Counted from the stretch's first letter, positions 1 to 11,354 are shown. The stretch is 64,000 bases of DNA from Meconema thalassinum (GCA_946902985.2 OX336399.1:165460911-165524910); one strand, 5' to 3'. A program made the numbers and translations. The notes: a model not told the origin generated them from the sequence alone.

Positions 1-299
1 ATAATAGAAGTATACAATTTTATTTGTGTGTTGTGTTGTATTTTACAACCTTTTTTGTATTGCCAGTAATTGCAGGCTATATAAGCTTAGAATTTTACAA
101 TTAACCCCTACCTAAAATAATTACACAAAGTTTTATGCTCTAAGATATTGGTTGATATTTCTGGGTATTTTGCGGTGACAATCCCCTCGGAATACTCACA
201 ATTTTCCAGGATAGTCAGCCCCCCCCCCCGTAATAAATTGTATATACGGCCCTGGGAAGAGCATAAGGAAGCATTAACGTACTGCACGCAATGAGGAAT
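1..299. other. Unassigned AT-rich sequence
   Basis: No coding region or recognisable repeat is seen here beyond a short C run near 221-230. It precedes the tRNA-derived SINE that begins at about 300. Confidence 0.4.
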
Positions 300-670
300 A
301 AAATACCGCGTGGTGTAGCGGTTAACGTTCTTGGATATCGCTCCGGAGGTCCGGAATCGATTCCCGGCTCTGCCAAGAAATTTTAATTCTGGTGTGATGC
401 AAAACTGACAAGATGAGGGTTTAATTCCCAACTCAGCTATCCTGGAAGTGGTTTGCCTTGGTTCCCCCCCCCCCCCCTACTTCTACTCCAGGCAAATGCT
501 GTGTTGGTTCCTTACTTATGCCTCTTTCCCAATCCTATCTCCAATGCACAAATATACACACTAGTACAGCCATCACAATATCGCGGGTTATCACACAAAT
601 TCCACACACACAAATGTTAGGGGCTACATGCCAACGATGTCGCACTCCCTTAAAATAAACAACAACAAAC
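300..670 (+). mobile_element. tRNA-derived SINE (family 1)
   Basis: The first ~75 bases are tRNA-like: an A-box-like TGGTGTAGCGG near 311 and a B-box-like GGAATCGATTCCC near 352. The body includes a C run (465-477) and the module 'ctccaggcaaatgctg'. The last ~120 bases (541-660) form a 3' module that also occurs at 5343-5463 (inverted) and 32457-32575, each time without this head. The copy ends in an A-rich tail near 655-670. The head is too degenerate to be a functional tRNA. Transcription would be by RNA polymerase III and mobilisation by a partner LINE; both are family knowledge, not seen here. Confidence 0.75.
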
Positions 671-674
671 TATT

Positions 675-800
675 TTTATCATTTTAAATGATCTTGTGGA
701 CTTCGTCGTTACGCTGGGGTCTGGCGTTAGGTTACGGTGACGGGACGAAATGTACCTAGATGCACTGAGGTGTGTGAGGTCATAGTACCACTTGGTGCAT
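675..800. repeat. Interspersed repeat, also at 39290-39375 inverted
   Basis: The stretch around 'gatcttgtggacttcgtcgt' is found again in reverse complement near 39300-39370. It is a decayed dispersed repeat of about 100 bases with no coding potential that I recognise. Confidence 0.5.
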
Positions 801-1181
801 GTGTTCCCCGACAATATCTACTTCGTTAGTATAAGACAAAAATCCCCGATTCTTGGATGTCACGGGTAATCTCGAGAACCACTGGATGGATTTTGATGCG
901 GTTTTCACCATTCTGTAAAGGATATCTCGAGGTTGGATTCTGTAGAAAATAATTTATGTATGATCAAAGGAAGCCAAGCAGTAACGATTTCAGTGAAAAA
1001 GTCGAAAACAAACTTGGCGTCCGTGCGCTTCTTAAGCTTACGCTGGGCAAACCGTTAAAAATATCAATATACTATGAGCGTAAGAATTGGTCAGCATGAA
1101 AAGTTCTACAAAAAAAGGCCACGAGAGCATATCTCTATCTTCAATACATCGCCCACTATAAGTGTTTTTAGACTGGATGGA
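801..1181. other. Unassigned sequence
   Basis: No open frame or repeat recognised. It is the left flank of the foldback insertion at 1195-1598. Confidence 0.35.
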
Positions 1182-1194
1182 AGGGGCATGTCAT

Positions 1195-1598
1195 TGACAA
1201 ATTCACAAAGAAATTTGATAAAATGGTCCGGCTAGCTCAAAACAGTTGCCAGCGTTTCGCCCCAGTGTACCAATGGGCTCTTCAGTTGGTTATGGTACAC
1301 CTCACCAAGACGCGTGGCTAGTACATACTGAGAAGGCCGCTGCAAGGCACTAAATGTCGCCACGAGCAGCGCCAATGTACTACGGAAGCCAAAACTTCCT
1401 TTCAAAAAAATAATGTTAGCTTACCTTGCTAATCCATATAGGAAATATCTGTTCCCGAAGGAACACTGGGGCGAAACGCTGGCAACTGTTTTGAGCTAGC
1501 CGGACCATTTTATCAAATTTCTTTGTGAATTTGTTAATGTACATAGCTCAATCGGACAATTTTACACCCTGTTTCCTTCGGGAACAGATATTTCCAAT
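1195..1598. mobile_element. Short foldback insertion with 13-bp target duplication (Penelope-like?)
   Basis: The segment is bracketed by the direct repeat AGGGGCATGTCAT at 1182-1194 and 1599-1611, a clean 13-bp target-site duplication. Inside, 1195-1268 is near-perfectly repeated in reverse at 1463-1537, and 1441-1463 is repeated in reverse at 1573-1595. On the minus strand the left arm carries CTGAAGA (1285-1279) followed by a pairable stretch and GAAAC (1258-1254), the spacing of a hammerhead-ribozyme core as found in Penelope-like element ends. The right arm keeps the GAAAC half on the plus strand. No protein is encoded. Assignment to a Penelope-like source is inference; a foldback element of another class is the alternative. 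Confidence 0.6.
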
Positions 1599-1611
1599 AG
1601 GGGCATGTCAT

Positions 1612-1972
1612 CCAGCCATCTCCCCCCGCGCGCTTGACCTTGCTTTGCCCTTGGTTTGCACTTGCCGTTCGCGAGTAATTTGAAACAAGGTATAGTATTA
1701 TAAAGCAAGATAAGTATTATGCAGATATTCTTTTTAACTTGTCAAGAGTGTTTGGCTTTCTAGCATTTTTCAGCATTTGTAGCATTTAAAATGATACAAA
1801 GTCTAGTCTTTCAGGCTAACTGTCCTTTTTTTTGTTAAATAAATATCATTACGTCCCCATGTATAGGTTAATTGGGCCGTTCCTTCTAGGCCGGTACAAT
1901 TGACGAGCCTTCATTATGTTTGTGACAAGTTGAAACGAAGGGCGCAGCGCATGCGCATATTGAGTCTAGTCT
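1612..1972. other. Unassigned sequence
   Basis: AT-rich, no open frame or repeat recognised. It ends at the TA dinucleotide that borders the inverted-repeat element starting at 1975. Confidence 0.35.
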
Positions 1973-2482
1973 TACTGTCGACCAAAATATTATGTGTACT
2001 CGAGTTTGAAGGTTGTTTGTGAAGTAACTAATAGGCCTACATAAAATCCAATACCATCATTATTTTCGTCGTTCTATTTTACGTTACATCATGTAAGTTT
2101 GGCATTTTTAATTTATATTTTAATATTTTTTATCGCAGTTGGAACACAAAACGAACCCGTTTTTGAGCGTGTTTCAACCATGCGTCAACTTTAAGAATCA
2201 TTTTCTAAAAAACCCGTCATCAGATCGAATCCAAATTTTAACGCAGTATACATTAGAATGTTCTATAACTAGTTTATAAATTTCAAAATGTTGCGTGTCC
2301 AAGAAACAAAGTTGTTATCACCTATGTAAGGTAACTTTTTCTCGGCTCGTGGTGGTTGGAAAATTGCGTTCTTAGTCGCGTTGTAATCCGTATATAACAA
2401 AGGGTTATGCTGTATAACTGTAAAATACGCAAATGATTTCACTAATTTTATATCGGTTTGTATTTGTAGGTGATAAAATGTC

Positions 2483-2689
2483 ATGGCTCAGCTGCTAGCC
2501 GATGCGGTGAAAGTTGCACAGCGTTGCCGTGACGGCTCACTTCCGCGTGGCATGCCGCGCCTCGCTCGAAATTGCATGGGCAGATTCCTTCACTATTTAC
2601 GATTGTATGTTGGATTTAATGATAGATTAAAGATATCCTTCAGGGCAAAATTCAGGCAACTCTGCGTCTCTAAAAACCGCAGTACTTAG
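2483..2689 (+). CDS. Small open frame in the TIR element, unknown product
   Basis: This frame encodes 68 residues starting MAQLLADAVKVAQRC. I do not recognise the product. The first 41 codons (2483-2606, ATG through ACGATT) form a block repeated in inverted orientation at the right end of every 3.1-kb unit downstream. In those units homology begins exactly at the ATG, although the element copy at 30899-31527 also keeps the upstream 500 bases. Here the block is followed by GTATGT, which resembles a splice donor, while in the array copies the sequence diverges at that point. This could be an exon-like block or chance; the array copies are too alike to show selection. Confidence 0.3.
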   Translation: MAQLLADAVKVAQRCRDGSLPRGMPRLARNCMGRFLHYLRLYVGFNDRLKISFRAKFRQLCVSKNRST

Positions 2690-2716
2690 AAGGGATGTGA
2701 GACCAATATTATAATT

Positions 2717-3063
2717 GCCGGACCCCGTGGTGTTGGGGTAATGCGTCTGCCTCACACCCGGAGGCCCTGAGTTCGATTCTCGTCTCCCTTAGGGATTTTA
2801 AAAACTGACGTGAGGGCTAGTAGGGGTGCACTCAGCCTCGTGAGGAAAATTGAGTAGCTGTCTGACAGTGAGGCAGTGCACCGGTCACGGGGACCAAGAT
2901 TAACGGCTGAGGGGACCCGACGTGCTGACCACGCGTTACCCCATAATCTGCAGGCTAAATGGCTGGGCAGCGGTCCCTTGGTAGGCCTAGGCCTTTCATG
3001 GGCTGTAGTGCTACGGGGTTTGGTTTTTATTATCTTTGTTATTATTATTATTATTATTATTAT
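2717..3063 (+). mobile_element. tRNA-derived SINE (family 2) with (TTA)n tail
   Basis: The tRNA-like head has an A-box-like stretch near 2728 and a B-box-like GAGTTCGATTCTC near 2769-2781. A ~250-base body follows, ending in a (TTA)n tail at 3040-3063. It is nested in the TIR element at 1975-3182. Confidence 0.75.
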
Positions 3064-3186
3064 ATTGACTTAACGTTAAACAGAAGTAGGAAAATGATAG
3101 TGTTATTGGATTATTTGTACGCCCTTTGGCTATTTCATAAACAACCACCAAACTCAAGTTCTCATAATATATTGGTCGACAGTAAC

Positions 3187-3735
3187 ACGCAGTTGTCAAG
3201 AATCTCGACCTAATGCACTCAAAGCCATGTTATGGATTTAAATGGCGTAAACATTTGTCACAGCATAACCTACAGATGCGTGAACTGAGCGATAGGATTA
3301 AAATAAATATTTTGAACGGAACTCGATTGCTTTAAATAGCTAGCCGCCAAGAAAATCCGTAAAATTTATAGGAATAGGTAATCTCGCAAATACAGAAGAC
3401 AAGACAAAAAGTATAAATGTGGCAAGAGACCGATGACAAGAAACCTTACGTTCCTGAGATCTGGAAAAAAATGTGTAAAATATGCCTTACAAATTGAAGA
3501 AAAAAAATCTTCTCGACACACCGGAAGGCGGAGGTAGATTTCACCGGGCAAACTAGGGGATAGGCTATAATAGGCAAAATATGCAGGTTTTCGTAGGAGG
3601 ATCAGACCTCATTTATTGCGAGAAAGTATTTTACAATTGGAGGTTAATGAACTTTTTTTCGTCTTTCTATGCATATTTTGAACATTTTATTGTCTTATGG
3701 GGATGGTAACCTTCTTGTCATTTGGGGTTCATTTT
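3187..3735. other. Unassigned sequence
   Basis: AT-rich spacer between the TIR element and the first HINE-like element. Only short open frames without recognisable similarity are present. Confidence 0.35.
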
Positions 3736-3736
3736 T

Positions 3737-5242
3737 AGCCTATTTTCAATTTTGAAAAAATAGGCTTATGAGATCACCTTTTCTCCGTGTGTGTGTGTGT
3801 GTGTGTGATTCGTGTGTGTGTCCCCCCCTAATAAAATCTAAACGGCAGGAGCGATTTCAATGAAACTCGGAAAGTTCATAGCACTATTCCCGGCGACCTC
3901 GACCGTGCCCTTCAAATTTTGTTACGACTCACCAATCCAACATGGCGGCTGTGCGAAATATTTCACCAGCATTCAATATCTCCGAAACTATTACCGATAT
4001 TACCCTGACATTGTCTAATGTGATAGAGGGAACTACTATAAGTTCACTTATGTGACTTTTGAAAACCTGGTAACTACAAAACCAACATGGAGGTCAAGCG
4101 AATTTGCGACTTTTAAATAGACGTTTCTCGTGATTTGACCAACCAAACGCAATGAAACTTGGTACAGTTATATACATTGTAATGCACCGACATCTAACTT
4201 CGTTCAATTGTTTACATAATCACAAGATGACGGATGTGCGAAATATTTCACCGGCATTCTATATCTCTGAAACTATTAGCGGTATCTCCCTAAAATTTTG
4301 TACGGAGATAAAGGGCACTACTGGAAGTCCGTCTATAAGACTTTCAAAAACCGGTTAACTACAAAACGAACATGGCGGCCAAGCGAATTTGAAAATTTTA
4401 AATAGACCTTTCTCGCGATTTAATGTTCCAAGCGCACTGAAACCTGGTACAGGAAATATTTATACACATTGTAATCCACTGGTATCTAATTTAGTTCAAT
4501 TGTTTACATAACCTCAAGATGGCGGCAGTGCGAATTTTAAAATTAAGTTTTTATTTCTTGTGATGTAGTCATGCGATCGAAGTGAAAGTTTGAATATTGA
4601 ACCTACGCAATAATTTTCCTTTAATGGTACATGACTCTATGGCCTATACATTTAACAATCCAACATGGCGACCATCCGAAATATTTAGACGATACTGAAT
4701 ATCTACGAATCTATTTTAGCAATCAAACTGCATTTTTAATGTTCATAGGGGCTATGAACTTAAGTCCACCTATATGACTTTAAATAACCTGGTGATCACA
4801 AATCCAACATGGCGGTGACGCGAATTATAAATATTCACTTGGACGTTTCTCGCAATTTAACCATCCGAGTGCAGTGAAACTTGATACAGTAAATCCTTAC
4901 ACGAATGTTAATCCACTGGCATCTAATTTATTTCAATTGTTTCCATAACCTCAAGATGGCAGCTGTGCAAAATTTTAAAATCTCTTTGTTTTTTCTTGTG
5001 TCCTAATTTTGCGATTGAAGTTTGAATACTACACGTTCACAATAATCTGCATGTAACAGTACATAACTCTAGGACCTACATATATAAAATCCAACATGGC
5101 GACCATCCGAAATATTTAGTCGGTTCTTAATATCTACGAATCTATTACAGCAATCAAACAGAAATTGTGTATGTTGATAGTGGCAATTAACACAAGTAGG
5201 ATATATGAAAATAGGCTGTGTAGTTCTTCACGGAACTACTTG
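3737..5242 (+). mobile_element. HINE-like element copy 1 (Helentron-type non-autonomous, ~145-bp tandem repeats)
   Basis: The 5' end is TAGCCTATTTTC, followed by its near-complement (a hairpin), TTATGAGATCAC, a (GT)n tract (3788-3820) and a C run. The interior holds about nine diverged tandem monomers of ~145 bp, each marked by a motif like AACATGGCGGC or AAGATGGCGGC (about 3949, 4083, 4222, 4367, 4513, 4661, 4804, 4952, 5092). The 3' end has the subterminal inverted repeat GAAAATAGGCT (5207-5217), a hairpin of 6-bp stem and 6-nt loop (5221-5238) and CTTG, followed by TT. This layout matches the one known for Helentron-associated/DINE-1-like elements. No protein is encoded; rolling-circle mobilisation in trans is inference. 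Confidence 0.65.
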
Positions 5243-5342
5243 TTATACTTGTGATCACTCTGTCCTTACGCAAGGTTTGGAACTGATGTGTAACTATTTA
5301 ACAGTCTGTTACTTCTTCACGCAAAATTTTATCTCCCGCAGA

Positions 5343-5463
5343 GACGTTGGTTGGTTCCTCAGTTTAGGGGCTGCGACAACGTGGTTATGTAACCCCGTGT
5401 ACATGGGTGTGTTTAGAATCTGTCTGATAAACGGTGTTAATTGTGATGACTGTATTAGTCTGT
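5343..5463 (-). repeat. Orphan SINE 3' module
   Basis: This block is the reverse complement of the 3' domain at 541-660 and 32457-32575 ('cggttatcagacagattcta' type sequence). No tRNA-like head is attached, so it is probably a 5'-truncated SINE copy. Confidence 0.55.
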
Positions 5464-5599
5464 AATTCAGGTAAGGTCTGCAGACGGTCAATTTTAAGTA
5501 GTAGTACCTAATTTTGTGCCAAATACTACCGTCAACATCACCTAGCTGTGAACTTGGCTGCTAGATGCCACCGCAACCAGCAACTTGCAACGAACGTTG

Positions 5600-5733
5600 T
5601 AACTTCCCCTCCGAAGGAAAGCATGCTGAGGGATTTTTAGCGCTCTTAGAAAATCCGGCGACTTTGGCCGGCTTTGAACCTGCGACCTTGGGCATAGAAG
5701 TTCAGCATGCTACCAGTTAGCCGCTTCCCTCAT
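5600..5733 (-). mobile_element. Partial tRNA-derived SINE (family 3)
   Basis: Read on the minus strand it begins with a tRNA-like head (A-box like GCGGCTAACTGGTAGC, B-box GCAGGTTCAAAGCC) and continues into the body marker CCTTCGGAGGGGAAG, then stops. It shares head and body with the copies at 31617 and 32427 but lacks the rest, so it is 3'-truncated. Confidence 0.7.
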
Positions 5734-5993
5734 AGCCAGATGGAACAAGAAGTTCCGTGACGAACTAAAGAGCCTACTTTTCTTAAAATTAAGATTCATG
5801 CCAATGATTAATCTACAGTATTATTATTATTATTATTATTATTATTGCCTTTATTGGTGGCGCAGTTAGGGCTCTTGGCCCTCTCTTACACTTAACCACA
5901 TTAATACAATACAATAAACATATTATGGCGACAAAATTAAACAATAATAATTGACATTGATCATGACTTGCACACTCTCATTCACTCATCCAG

Positions 5994-8855
5994 TCATACT
6001 TGTTGTCGGTCAGCAATGTTCAGCAGACTGCCCCAGCAGGTGGTCTTGAATTTAGATAGTGAGGTGGTACCCCTGACACTGGCTGGAAGGGTATTCCACA
6101 GCCTAGACCCCACCACATGAAAGGAGTTATTGTATATAGAGGAGCGATGAATAGGAATGGAGAGGGAAGAACCAGAGCGTGTATTATTACCATGGAAAGA
6201 AGACAAGTACTTGAATTTATTTGATAAGTATAGTGGTCTATCGTCAGACAATAATCGGAAAATCTGGACAAGAATGTGATATGATCGACGTAGTTCAGGT
6301 TTCAGCCAGGAAAGAGCGCAATAATAGGGAGTGATATGTTTATCATAGCTCAGATCGTAGATAAATCGTATGCAAGAGTTCAGAGCTCGTTGAAGTTTCA
6401 AAGTTAATGTTTTGGTTGCGTCTACAAGAATAACGTCACAGTAGTCAAGAATAGGAAGTATTAGTGTCTGTATGAGTAGGATTCTTACTTTGAATGGTAA
6501 AATATATTTTTTTCTTTTGAGGGAGTGGAGCGTTGCGAAAATCTTCTTGCATACATTCTGTACATGTTCAGACCAGTTAAGAGTCTGATTTATTATCACA
6601 CCTAGATTTTTCACTGTAGGACAGTATGGAATTTCATTGTTGTTCAGTACAATTGGGGGAATAATTTGATCTCGGAGTGACGTCAATAGTTTTTGAGAGC
6701 CAATTATGATAACTTGTGTTTTGGATGGATTTAGAAGAAGGGAATTTTCCTGAGAATAATTTCCAAGTCGTTGAAGGTCAGCGTTGATAGTTTCAATTGT
6801 CAATGGAATGTCATTTGTCTTGCAGTGGGAGTATATTTGCAAATCATCTGCATATAGGTGATATTAGCAATTTTTCAAATTAGATGAGATGTCATTGATA
6901 TATAGTACAAAAAGCAAGGGCCCTAATACACTACCCTGTGGGGCGCCTGACTTTCTGCTTAGCCACTGAGAAGTTTTATCCTGGGTTACAACACGTTGCT
7001 GGCGATTATTCAGGTATGATGCGAAAAAGTTAATTGTCTGCTGGTCGAAGTAATAAAATTCCATCTTTTTCAATAGTGTCTGAGTATTTATGGTGTCAAA
7101 AGCACTGCTGAAGTCGAGAAGGGTGAGGATTGTCACCAGTTTTTGGTCCATTGCGTGTCTAATGTCGTCAGTCACTTTGAGTAATGCTGTTGCGGTGCTA
7201 TGTCCCTTCTTGAAACCTGATTGCAGAGGGTCTAAAAGAGAACGGCTATTCAAATATTCAAGCACTTGCTCATGAACCAGACGCTCGAGGGCTTTTGAAA
7301 GTGCAGGTAGAATGGATATTGGCCGATAGTCAGATGGAAATAAAGGTTCGGTTTTCTTAGGAATAGGGATGACATTGGCTTGTTTCCATAGGGAGGGAAA
7401 GGTGTTAGTTGTAAGACTATGGTTGAATATGTGAGTAATAATTGGTAGAACGGCACCGATGATATTATGTATGAAGGATATGGGAATATCATCAACTCCT
7501 CTCGCTTTTGATTTTATGGAATATAGTACCCTTTTTACTTTGTCTGCCGTAACCGGATGGAAAGTAAAGAGCGGGTGGTCAGGTAGTGGGTGAAAAGAAT
7601 CATGGGGTGTTGAATTAGTTGGTACTCTCTCTTCAGTGAAATATTCATTTAACTCATCAAGCGGTATGTCTGGTACATGTGTCTGTTGCTGCTGTTTGCC
7701 TATACCTAGAGAACGCATATTATTCCAGGCATTCCTTGTATTCATCTTCTTTGTCACGTTTTGTATGTAGGAGAATTTGGCGTTTCTTACGAGCTGCTTA
7801 ATACGATTTCTGAGTACACGATAATTTTCAAAATCAGTTTCGTCACGGGTACGTTTAAAACGCCGGAATAGTGCATCACGCTGTGCCATCATACTTTTAA
7901 TGTTATCATTTAACCATGGGCATGCTGGGCGAGTAACTTTGATCGAATGTTTACTTTTGCGTCAATGTTATCTAAGAGTAATATGTCATTCCAGGGAAGG
8001 TTGTATGCGTCATGTTTTAAGTCATCCATATTAATATTTTTCATGTTTCTAGTGATAATATATTTAGGTGTACTTAGGCACACGTAGGGAGTACGATAGG
8101 TAAATTAGGTCATGGGTGGAGATAGATGGTACGGGTATTTGCCCGAAAGTTTCAACTCTGTCGAGATTGCTTGTCACAAGATGGTCAATCAATGTATGTG
8201 ATTCGTATTTATCAGAGTAAATGTGGTTTGTAGGTTCTAGGGGAAGAATAGTCATGTCGCAGGAAGCGAACAGGTTTTTTAATTGTTTGGTCTCATACGT
8301 CTGTGTCAGTAAATTGGTATTGTAGTCACCCACGGCTATTACGTGTTCGTAGCTTGGAAGTAAGTCGAGCAAGCGGTTTTCAAATTCACTCATGTTTGTT
8401 ATTCTTGGCGGCTTATATACAACAGCTACCAGAGTCTTTTGTTGGCCAACAATTACTTCAACAAACATGAATTCCGGTCCTGGTTGTGTGCTAAGTGTTG
8501 ATACACATATTACCCGTCTTTTTAAGTCGCTTCTACAGTACATGGCAACCCCGCCTGCTCGCCTGCCATCATTTCTGTCATGACGTTCCAGCGAGTACCG
8601 ATTTAGTTCCACCATGCTAGACGGGATGTCAGGTTTTAACCAACTTTCACTTATGCAGAGGATGTGGATATTGTTTTCGTTTATTATTGCCTGTATTTCG
8701 TCGTGATGCGCAACCAGCGACAGAGCATTAATATGGCAACATTGTAATGAATGTTTGGATGAGGAAAGTGCCTGTTTTAGAAGAAAGCCAGTGGTGTAAG
8801 GGGAGGGAGGGGGTTGGTGTGGGCTAGGCTGGCCAAGGTCAGTTAGCTCATTCAT
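5994..8855 (-). pseudogene. LINE ORF2: endonuclease / reverse transcriptase, broken
   Basis: The APE-type endonuclease occupies 8855-8064: CHINALSL, ISESWL, RAGGVAMYC, GDYNTN, LIDHL and the STHD motif are visible in order. RT follows (7892-5994) with FSSAFDTI, GAPQGSVLGPLLF and YADD, then the C-terminal domain typical of CR1-like elements (RLWNTLP). Three lesions are seen: a frameshift just after the endonuclease near 8064-8075, a second frame change with apparent deletion near 7945-7960, and an in-frame TAA at 6864-6866 a few codons before YADD. The protein would normally nick target DNA and copy the element's RNA in place. This copy cannot make it in one piece. Confidence 0.85.
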
Positions 8856-9014
8856 ACAATAGCTCAGCTGGGTAACGGGAGATATATCTTAAAATAGAAG
8901 AAACCTACCTGGACCTCCCGCTGCACACTGCCGACCGCAACCAACGCACACACACATACACACACACACTTATTACTAAACTTGTCTAATATAAACATTA
9001 CGCACATGTTCATT

Positions 9015-9722
9015 TCACTTCACTGTAATATCCCGCATTAGCTCAACGTTTTCCAGCTCCCTAAATGTGGTGACGGTCTTCTTAGTTCCATCAGGGAGGT
9101 GTATTAAAACGCGGCCGTCCTGGGTCCAGACTCGGGTGGGTCCGAAGTGGTCTCTCGCTGCATTTAAGATAGTTTTCCGGGTTTTTGTGAGGGATTCAGT
9201 AATAAGAATCTTGGTTCCCTTTAGGAGGCGCTTGGACTTCCAGATGCGATCTCGCTCGTGGTAGCGGAGGAATTTTACAATAATAGGGCGTTTCCCAGTG
9301 GCTACCACTTCAGCTGCTGTTCGCTGCGGCCGCCCAATCCTGTGACATCTATCCAGGCTCTCCATAGGGAGGTCCACGTTCAACTTCGTCTTGATTGTGT
9401 CCCTCACCTTCTCGTACACATCTTCTTCAGGGTCCTCGACGATCCCGTGGATGAGAAGGCAGTTTCTCCGGCTGTATTGCTCTCCTTCGTCCAGCAGCTC
9501 CTCGTGGTGGTCAAGTCTCCTCTCCAGCTTGCTCAGTTCTTCTTTAAGCACAGCGAGTTCGGAGGTGACAGTGCTTCGGAACTCGCGAAAATCACGAGTA
9601 AGCGACTCTAGGGAGTCTTGACCCGGGTTGGCAGCACTGTTCAACAACTGAAGGCGTGCTTCAAAGTCTGCCATCGTTGCCTCAACAACATTTACACGTT
9701 TGTTCACCTTTTGTATTGACAT
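9015..9722 (-). CDS. LINE ORF1: coiled-coil RNA-binding protein
   Basis: The intact frame of 235 residues starts MSIQKVNKRVNVVEATM. Residues ~1-85 are a long heptad-like coiled coil (for example LAVLKEELSKLERRLDHHEEL). An RRM-like segment follows (around residues 85-180, containing NCLLIHGIVEDPEED and the DRCHRIGRP-type motif), then a basic C-terminal domain. This is the architecture of L1-type ORF1 proteins, which trimerise and bind the element's RNA in ribonucleoprotein particles. It lies upstream of ORF2 with a gap of about 160 bases. No stop or frameshift is visible, in contrast to ORF2. Confidence 0.8.
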   Translation of the reverse strand: MSIQKVNKRVNVVEATMADFEARLQLLNSAANPGQDSLESLTRDFREFRSTVTSELAVLKEELSKLERRLDHHEELLDEGEQYSRRNCLLIHGIVEDPEEDVYEKVRDTIKTKLNVDLPMESLDRCHRIGRPQRTAAEVVATGKRPIIVKFLRYHERDRIWKSKRLLKGTKILITESLTKTRKTILNAARDHFGPTRVWTQDGRVLIHLPDGTKKTVTTFRELENVELMRDITVK

Positions 9723-9858
9723 AATGATGTAGAAAATGTTCAGGCACGTACTTCACACACTATGTTACTTGGTCACTCACTTTCGGGCCGGAAATTGCGG
9801 TTAAAAACTGCGGTTTGCGCGGGATAAAGCGGAGCACTCCTACAGGCTTCCTATGCCA

Positions 9859-9869
9859 GCCGCCATCTT
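9859..9869 (-). promoter_or_regulatory. YY1/Pho-like motif at LINE 5' end
   Basis: On the element's sense strand the first transcribed bases include AAGATGGCGGC, an exact match to the classical YY1 consensus. Human L1 has a YY1 site at the same place, where it sets the transcription start. Function here is inference. Confidence 0.45.
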
Positions 9870-9959
9870 AGACATTACCTATCTAGAATAATGATGAAAT
9901 TAAGTTGGTAATATCGAAATGTCTTAATTAGTTCGAAATACTGTATACTAGGCATAATG

Positions 9960-11226
9960 TAGCCTAATAGAGCAATACAGTTGGCAGCCCTGGTGACTGA
10001 ATATATTCTTAATTCCTTCTCTTAAGGTACAGAATACAAAATGTGGTTGAAGTCCAAAGGACGTTACATGGAGTTAGACATTGGATCTATTAGTACACGT
10101 AAAAACATGTTGGCAACAATGACATGCGAGTGCTGGTCAGAAATAATCTGAAATATTATGATATTTTTGTGCCAATTTTGGATGAAATCCATTTGTTGGT
10201 ATAGACGTTACATGTATTTTAAAATTGGAGCTATCATCAGGCATAGAATCATGCTGGCAGCACTGACTTCTATTAATTACTCTAAATTAATCTAGAATGT
10301 CAGGTGCTATACGTGTGCATAGTATAGAGCTGTTGGCATGCATACTTTCTGATATATTGATATTGGGGTAAAAATATAGACACCATTTATTAACAGTTGG
10401 CAGCCCTGATTGCTCTTAAGAATACTTATAGTCATATCTGTTATGTTACACATATCACATACGAAATTTGGTTGAAATCCAACTGACAGTATAGATGTTA
10501 CATGTATTTAAAATTGGTCCTATCAGCAGGTTTATAATCATGTTGGTAGAACTGACGTATATAAGTTACTCCAAATTAATGTAAAATGTCAGGTAATATA
10601 CCTGTGCATAGTTTAAAGCTGTCGGCTTGCATACTTTCTGATATATTGGTATTTGGATAAAAGAGAGAGAGAGAGAGAGAGAGAGCAATTATTAACAGTT
10701 GGCAGCCCTGGTGGCTCTTAAGAATACACTCAGTCATATCTGTTTATGTACACATATTGCATACAAAATTTGGTTGAAATACAATTGATAGTGTAGAAGT
10801 TATATGCATTTAAAAATTTGACCTATCAGAAGGCTTAAAATTATTTTGGCAACTCTGTCATATATGGCCTCCTGGAAATTAAACTAAAATAGTATTATCT
10901 TCATATGTGCCAATTTTGGAATAGCTCCCATGTATACATTCCAAGATATCCAACATGGAGCTCAAATTTCTAGTGCGTTTATTAGCAGTTGGTAGCACTG
11001 ACATCTTTTTCAAATATGGGCCTGAGATATTCCGGTATAAAAATTTACTCATTCTAAATTTGGTTTCGATTGCTGCAGCCTTTTAGGAGTTGATAGAGGG
11101 GGACACACACACACAGCCATCCAGCCAGACAGACAGAAGGACAGACCGACAGACAGACACATTTTCCCGGATCGATCTCATAAGTCTACTTTTTCCTCAT
11201 TTTTGCAAAGTGTGAAAAGTAGGCTA
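9960..11226 (-). mobile_element. HINE-like element copy 2 (minus orientation)
   Basis: Read on the minus strand it starts at 11226 with TAGCCTACTTTTCAC, pairs back on itself (AAAAAGTAGACTTATGAGATC), then has a GT-rich tract (11100-11160) and 'ccccctctatcaa', as in copies 1 and 3. The body is a tandem array with period about 145 bp marked by 'ttggcagccctg'/'ttggcaacactg' (about 9975, 10108, 10250, 10393, 10541, 10693, 10849, 10985). The expected 3' end near 9960 has AGCCTAATAG but I do not see a clean terminal hairpin. The segment from 10842 rightwards is part of every unit of the 3.1-kb array. Confidence 0.5.
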
Positions 11227-11354
11227 AAAATTAATGTGATCTCGTCAATGGCGTTGTCTTGGCAACCTCTGATAGCTCATCCATCATCAATTTAGAAGCG
11301 TTGTCATGGTAACCTCTGATAGCACTTGGCATTTTCTTTAATTCCGAAATCATT

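Larger units (their letters stand above)
1975..3182 (+). mobile_element. TA-flanked terminal-inverted-repeat DNA element
   Basis: The element starts CTGTCGACCAAAATATTATG at 1975 and ends with an imperfect inverted copy of its first ~95 bases (about 3090-3182, ending GGTCGACAG). Both ends abut TA (1973-1974 and 3183-3184), the target duplication of Tc1/mariner-like and some other DNA transposons. The interior has a short open frame (2483-2689) that matches no transposase I know, and a SINE is nested at 2717-3063. The left 632 bases occur again in inverted orientation at 30899-31527, also followed by TA. The element is probably non-autonomous. Confidence 0.65.
5819..9870 (-). mobile_element. 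Near full-length CR1/Jockey-type LINE
   Basis: This non-LTR retrotransposon is about 4.05 kb long and lies on the minus strand. In sense order it has a 5' UTR starting near 9870, ORF1 (9722-9015), ORF2 with endonuclease and reverse transcriptase (8855-5994), a short 3' UTR and a (TAA)n tail, seen as (TTA)n at 5819-5846. The tail microsatellite and the APE-type endonuclease plus RT without RNase H fit the CR1/Jockey group. The 5' end carries AAGATGGCGGC at 9869-9859, matching a YY1/Pho site. I could not find a convincing target-site duplication. Confidence 0.85.
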
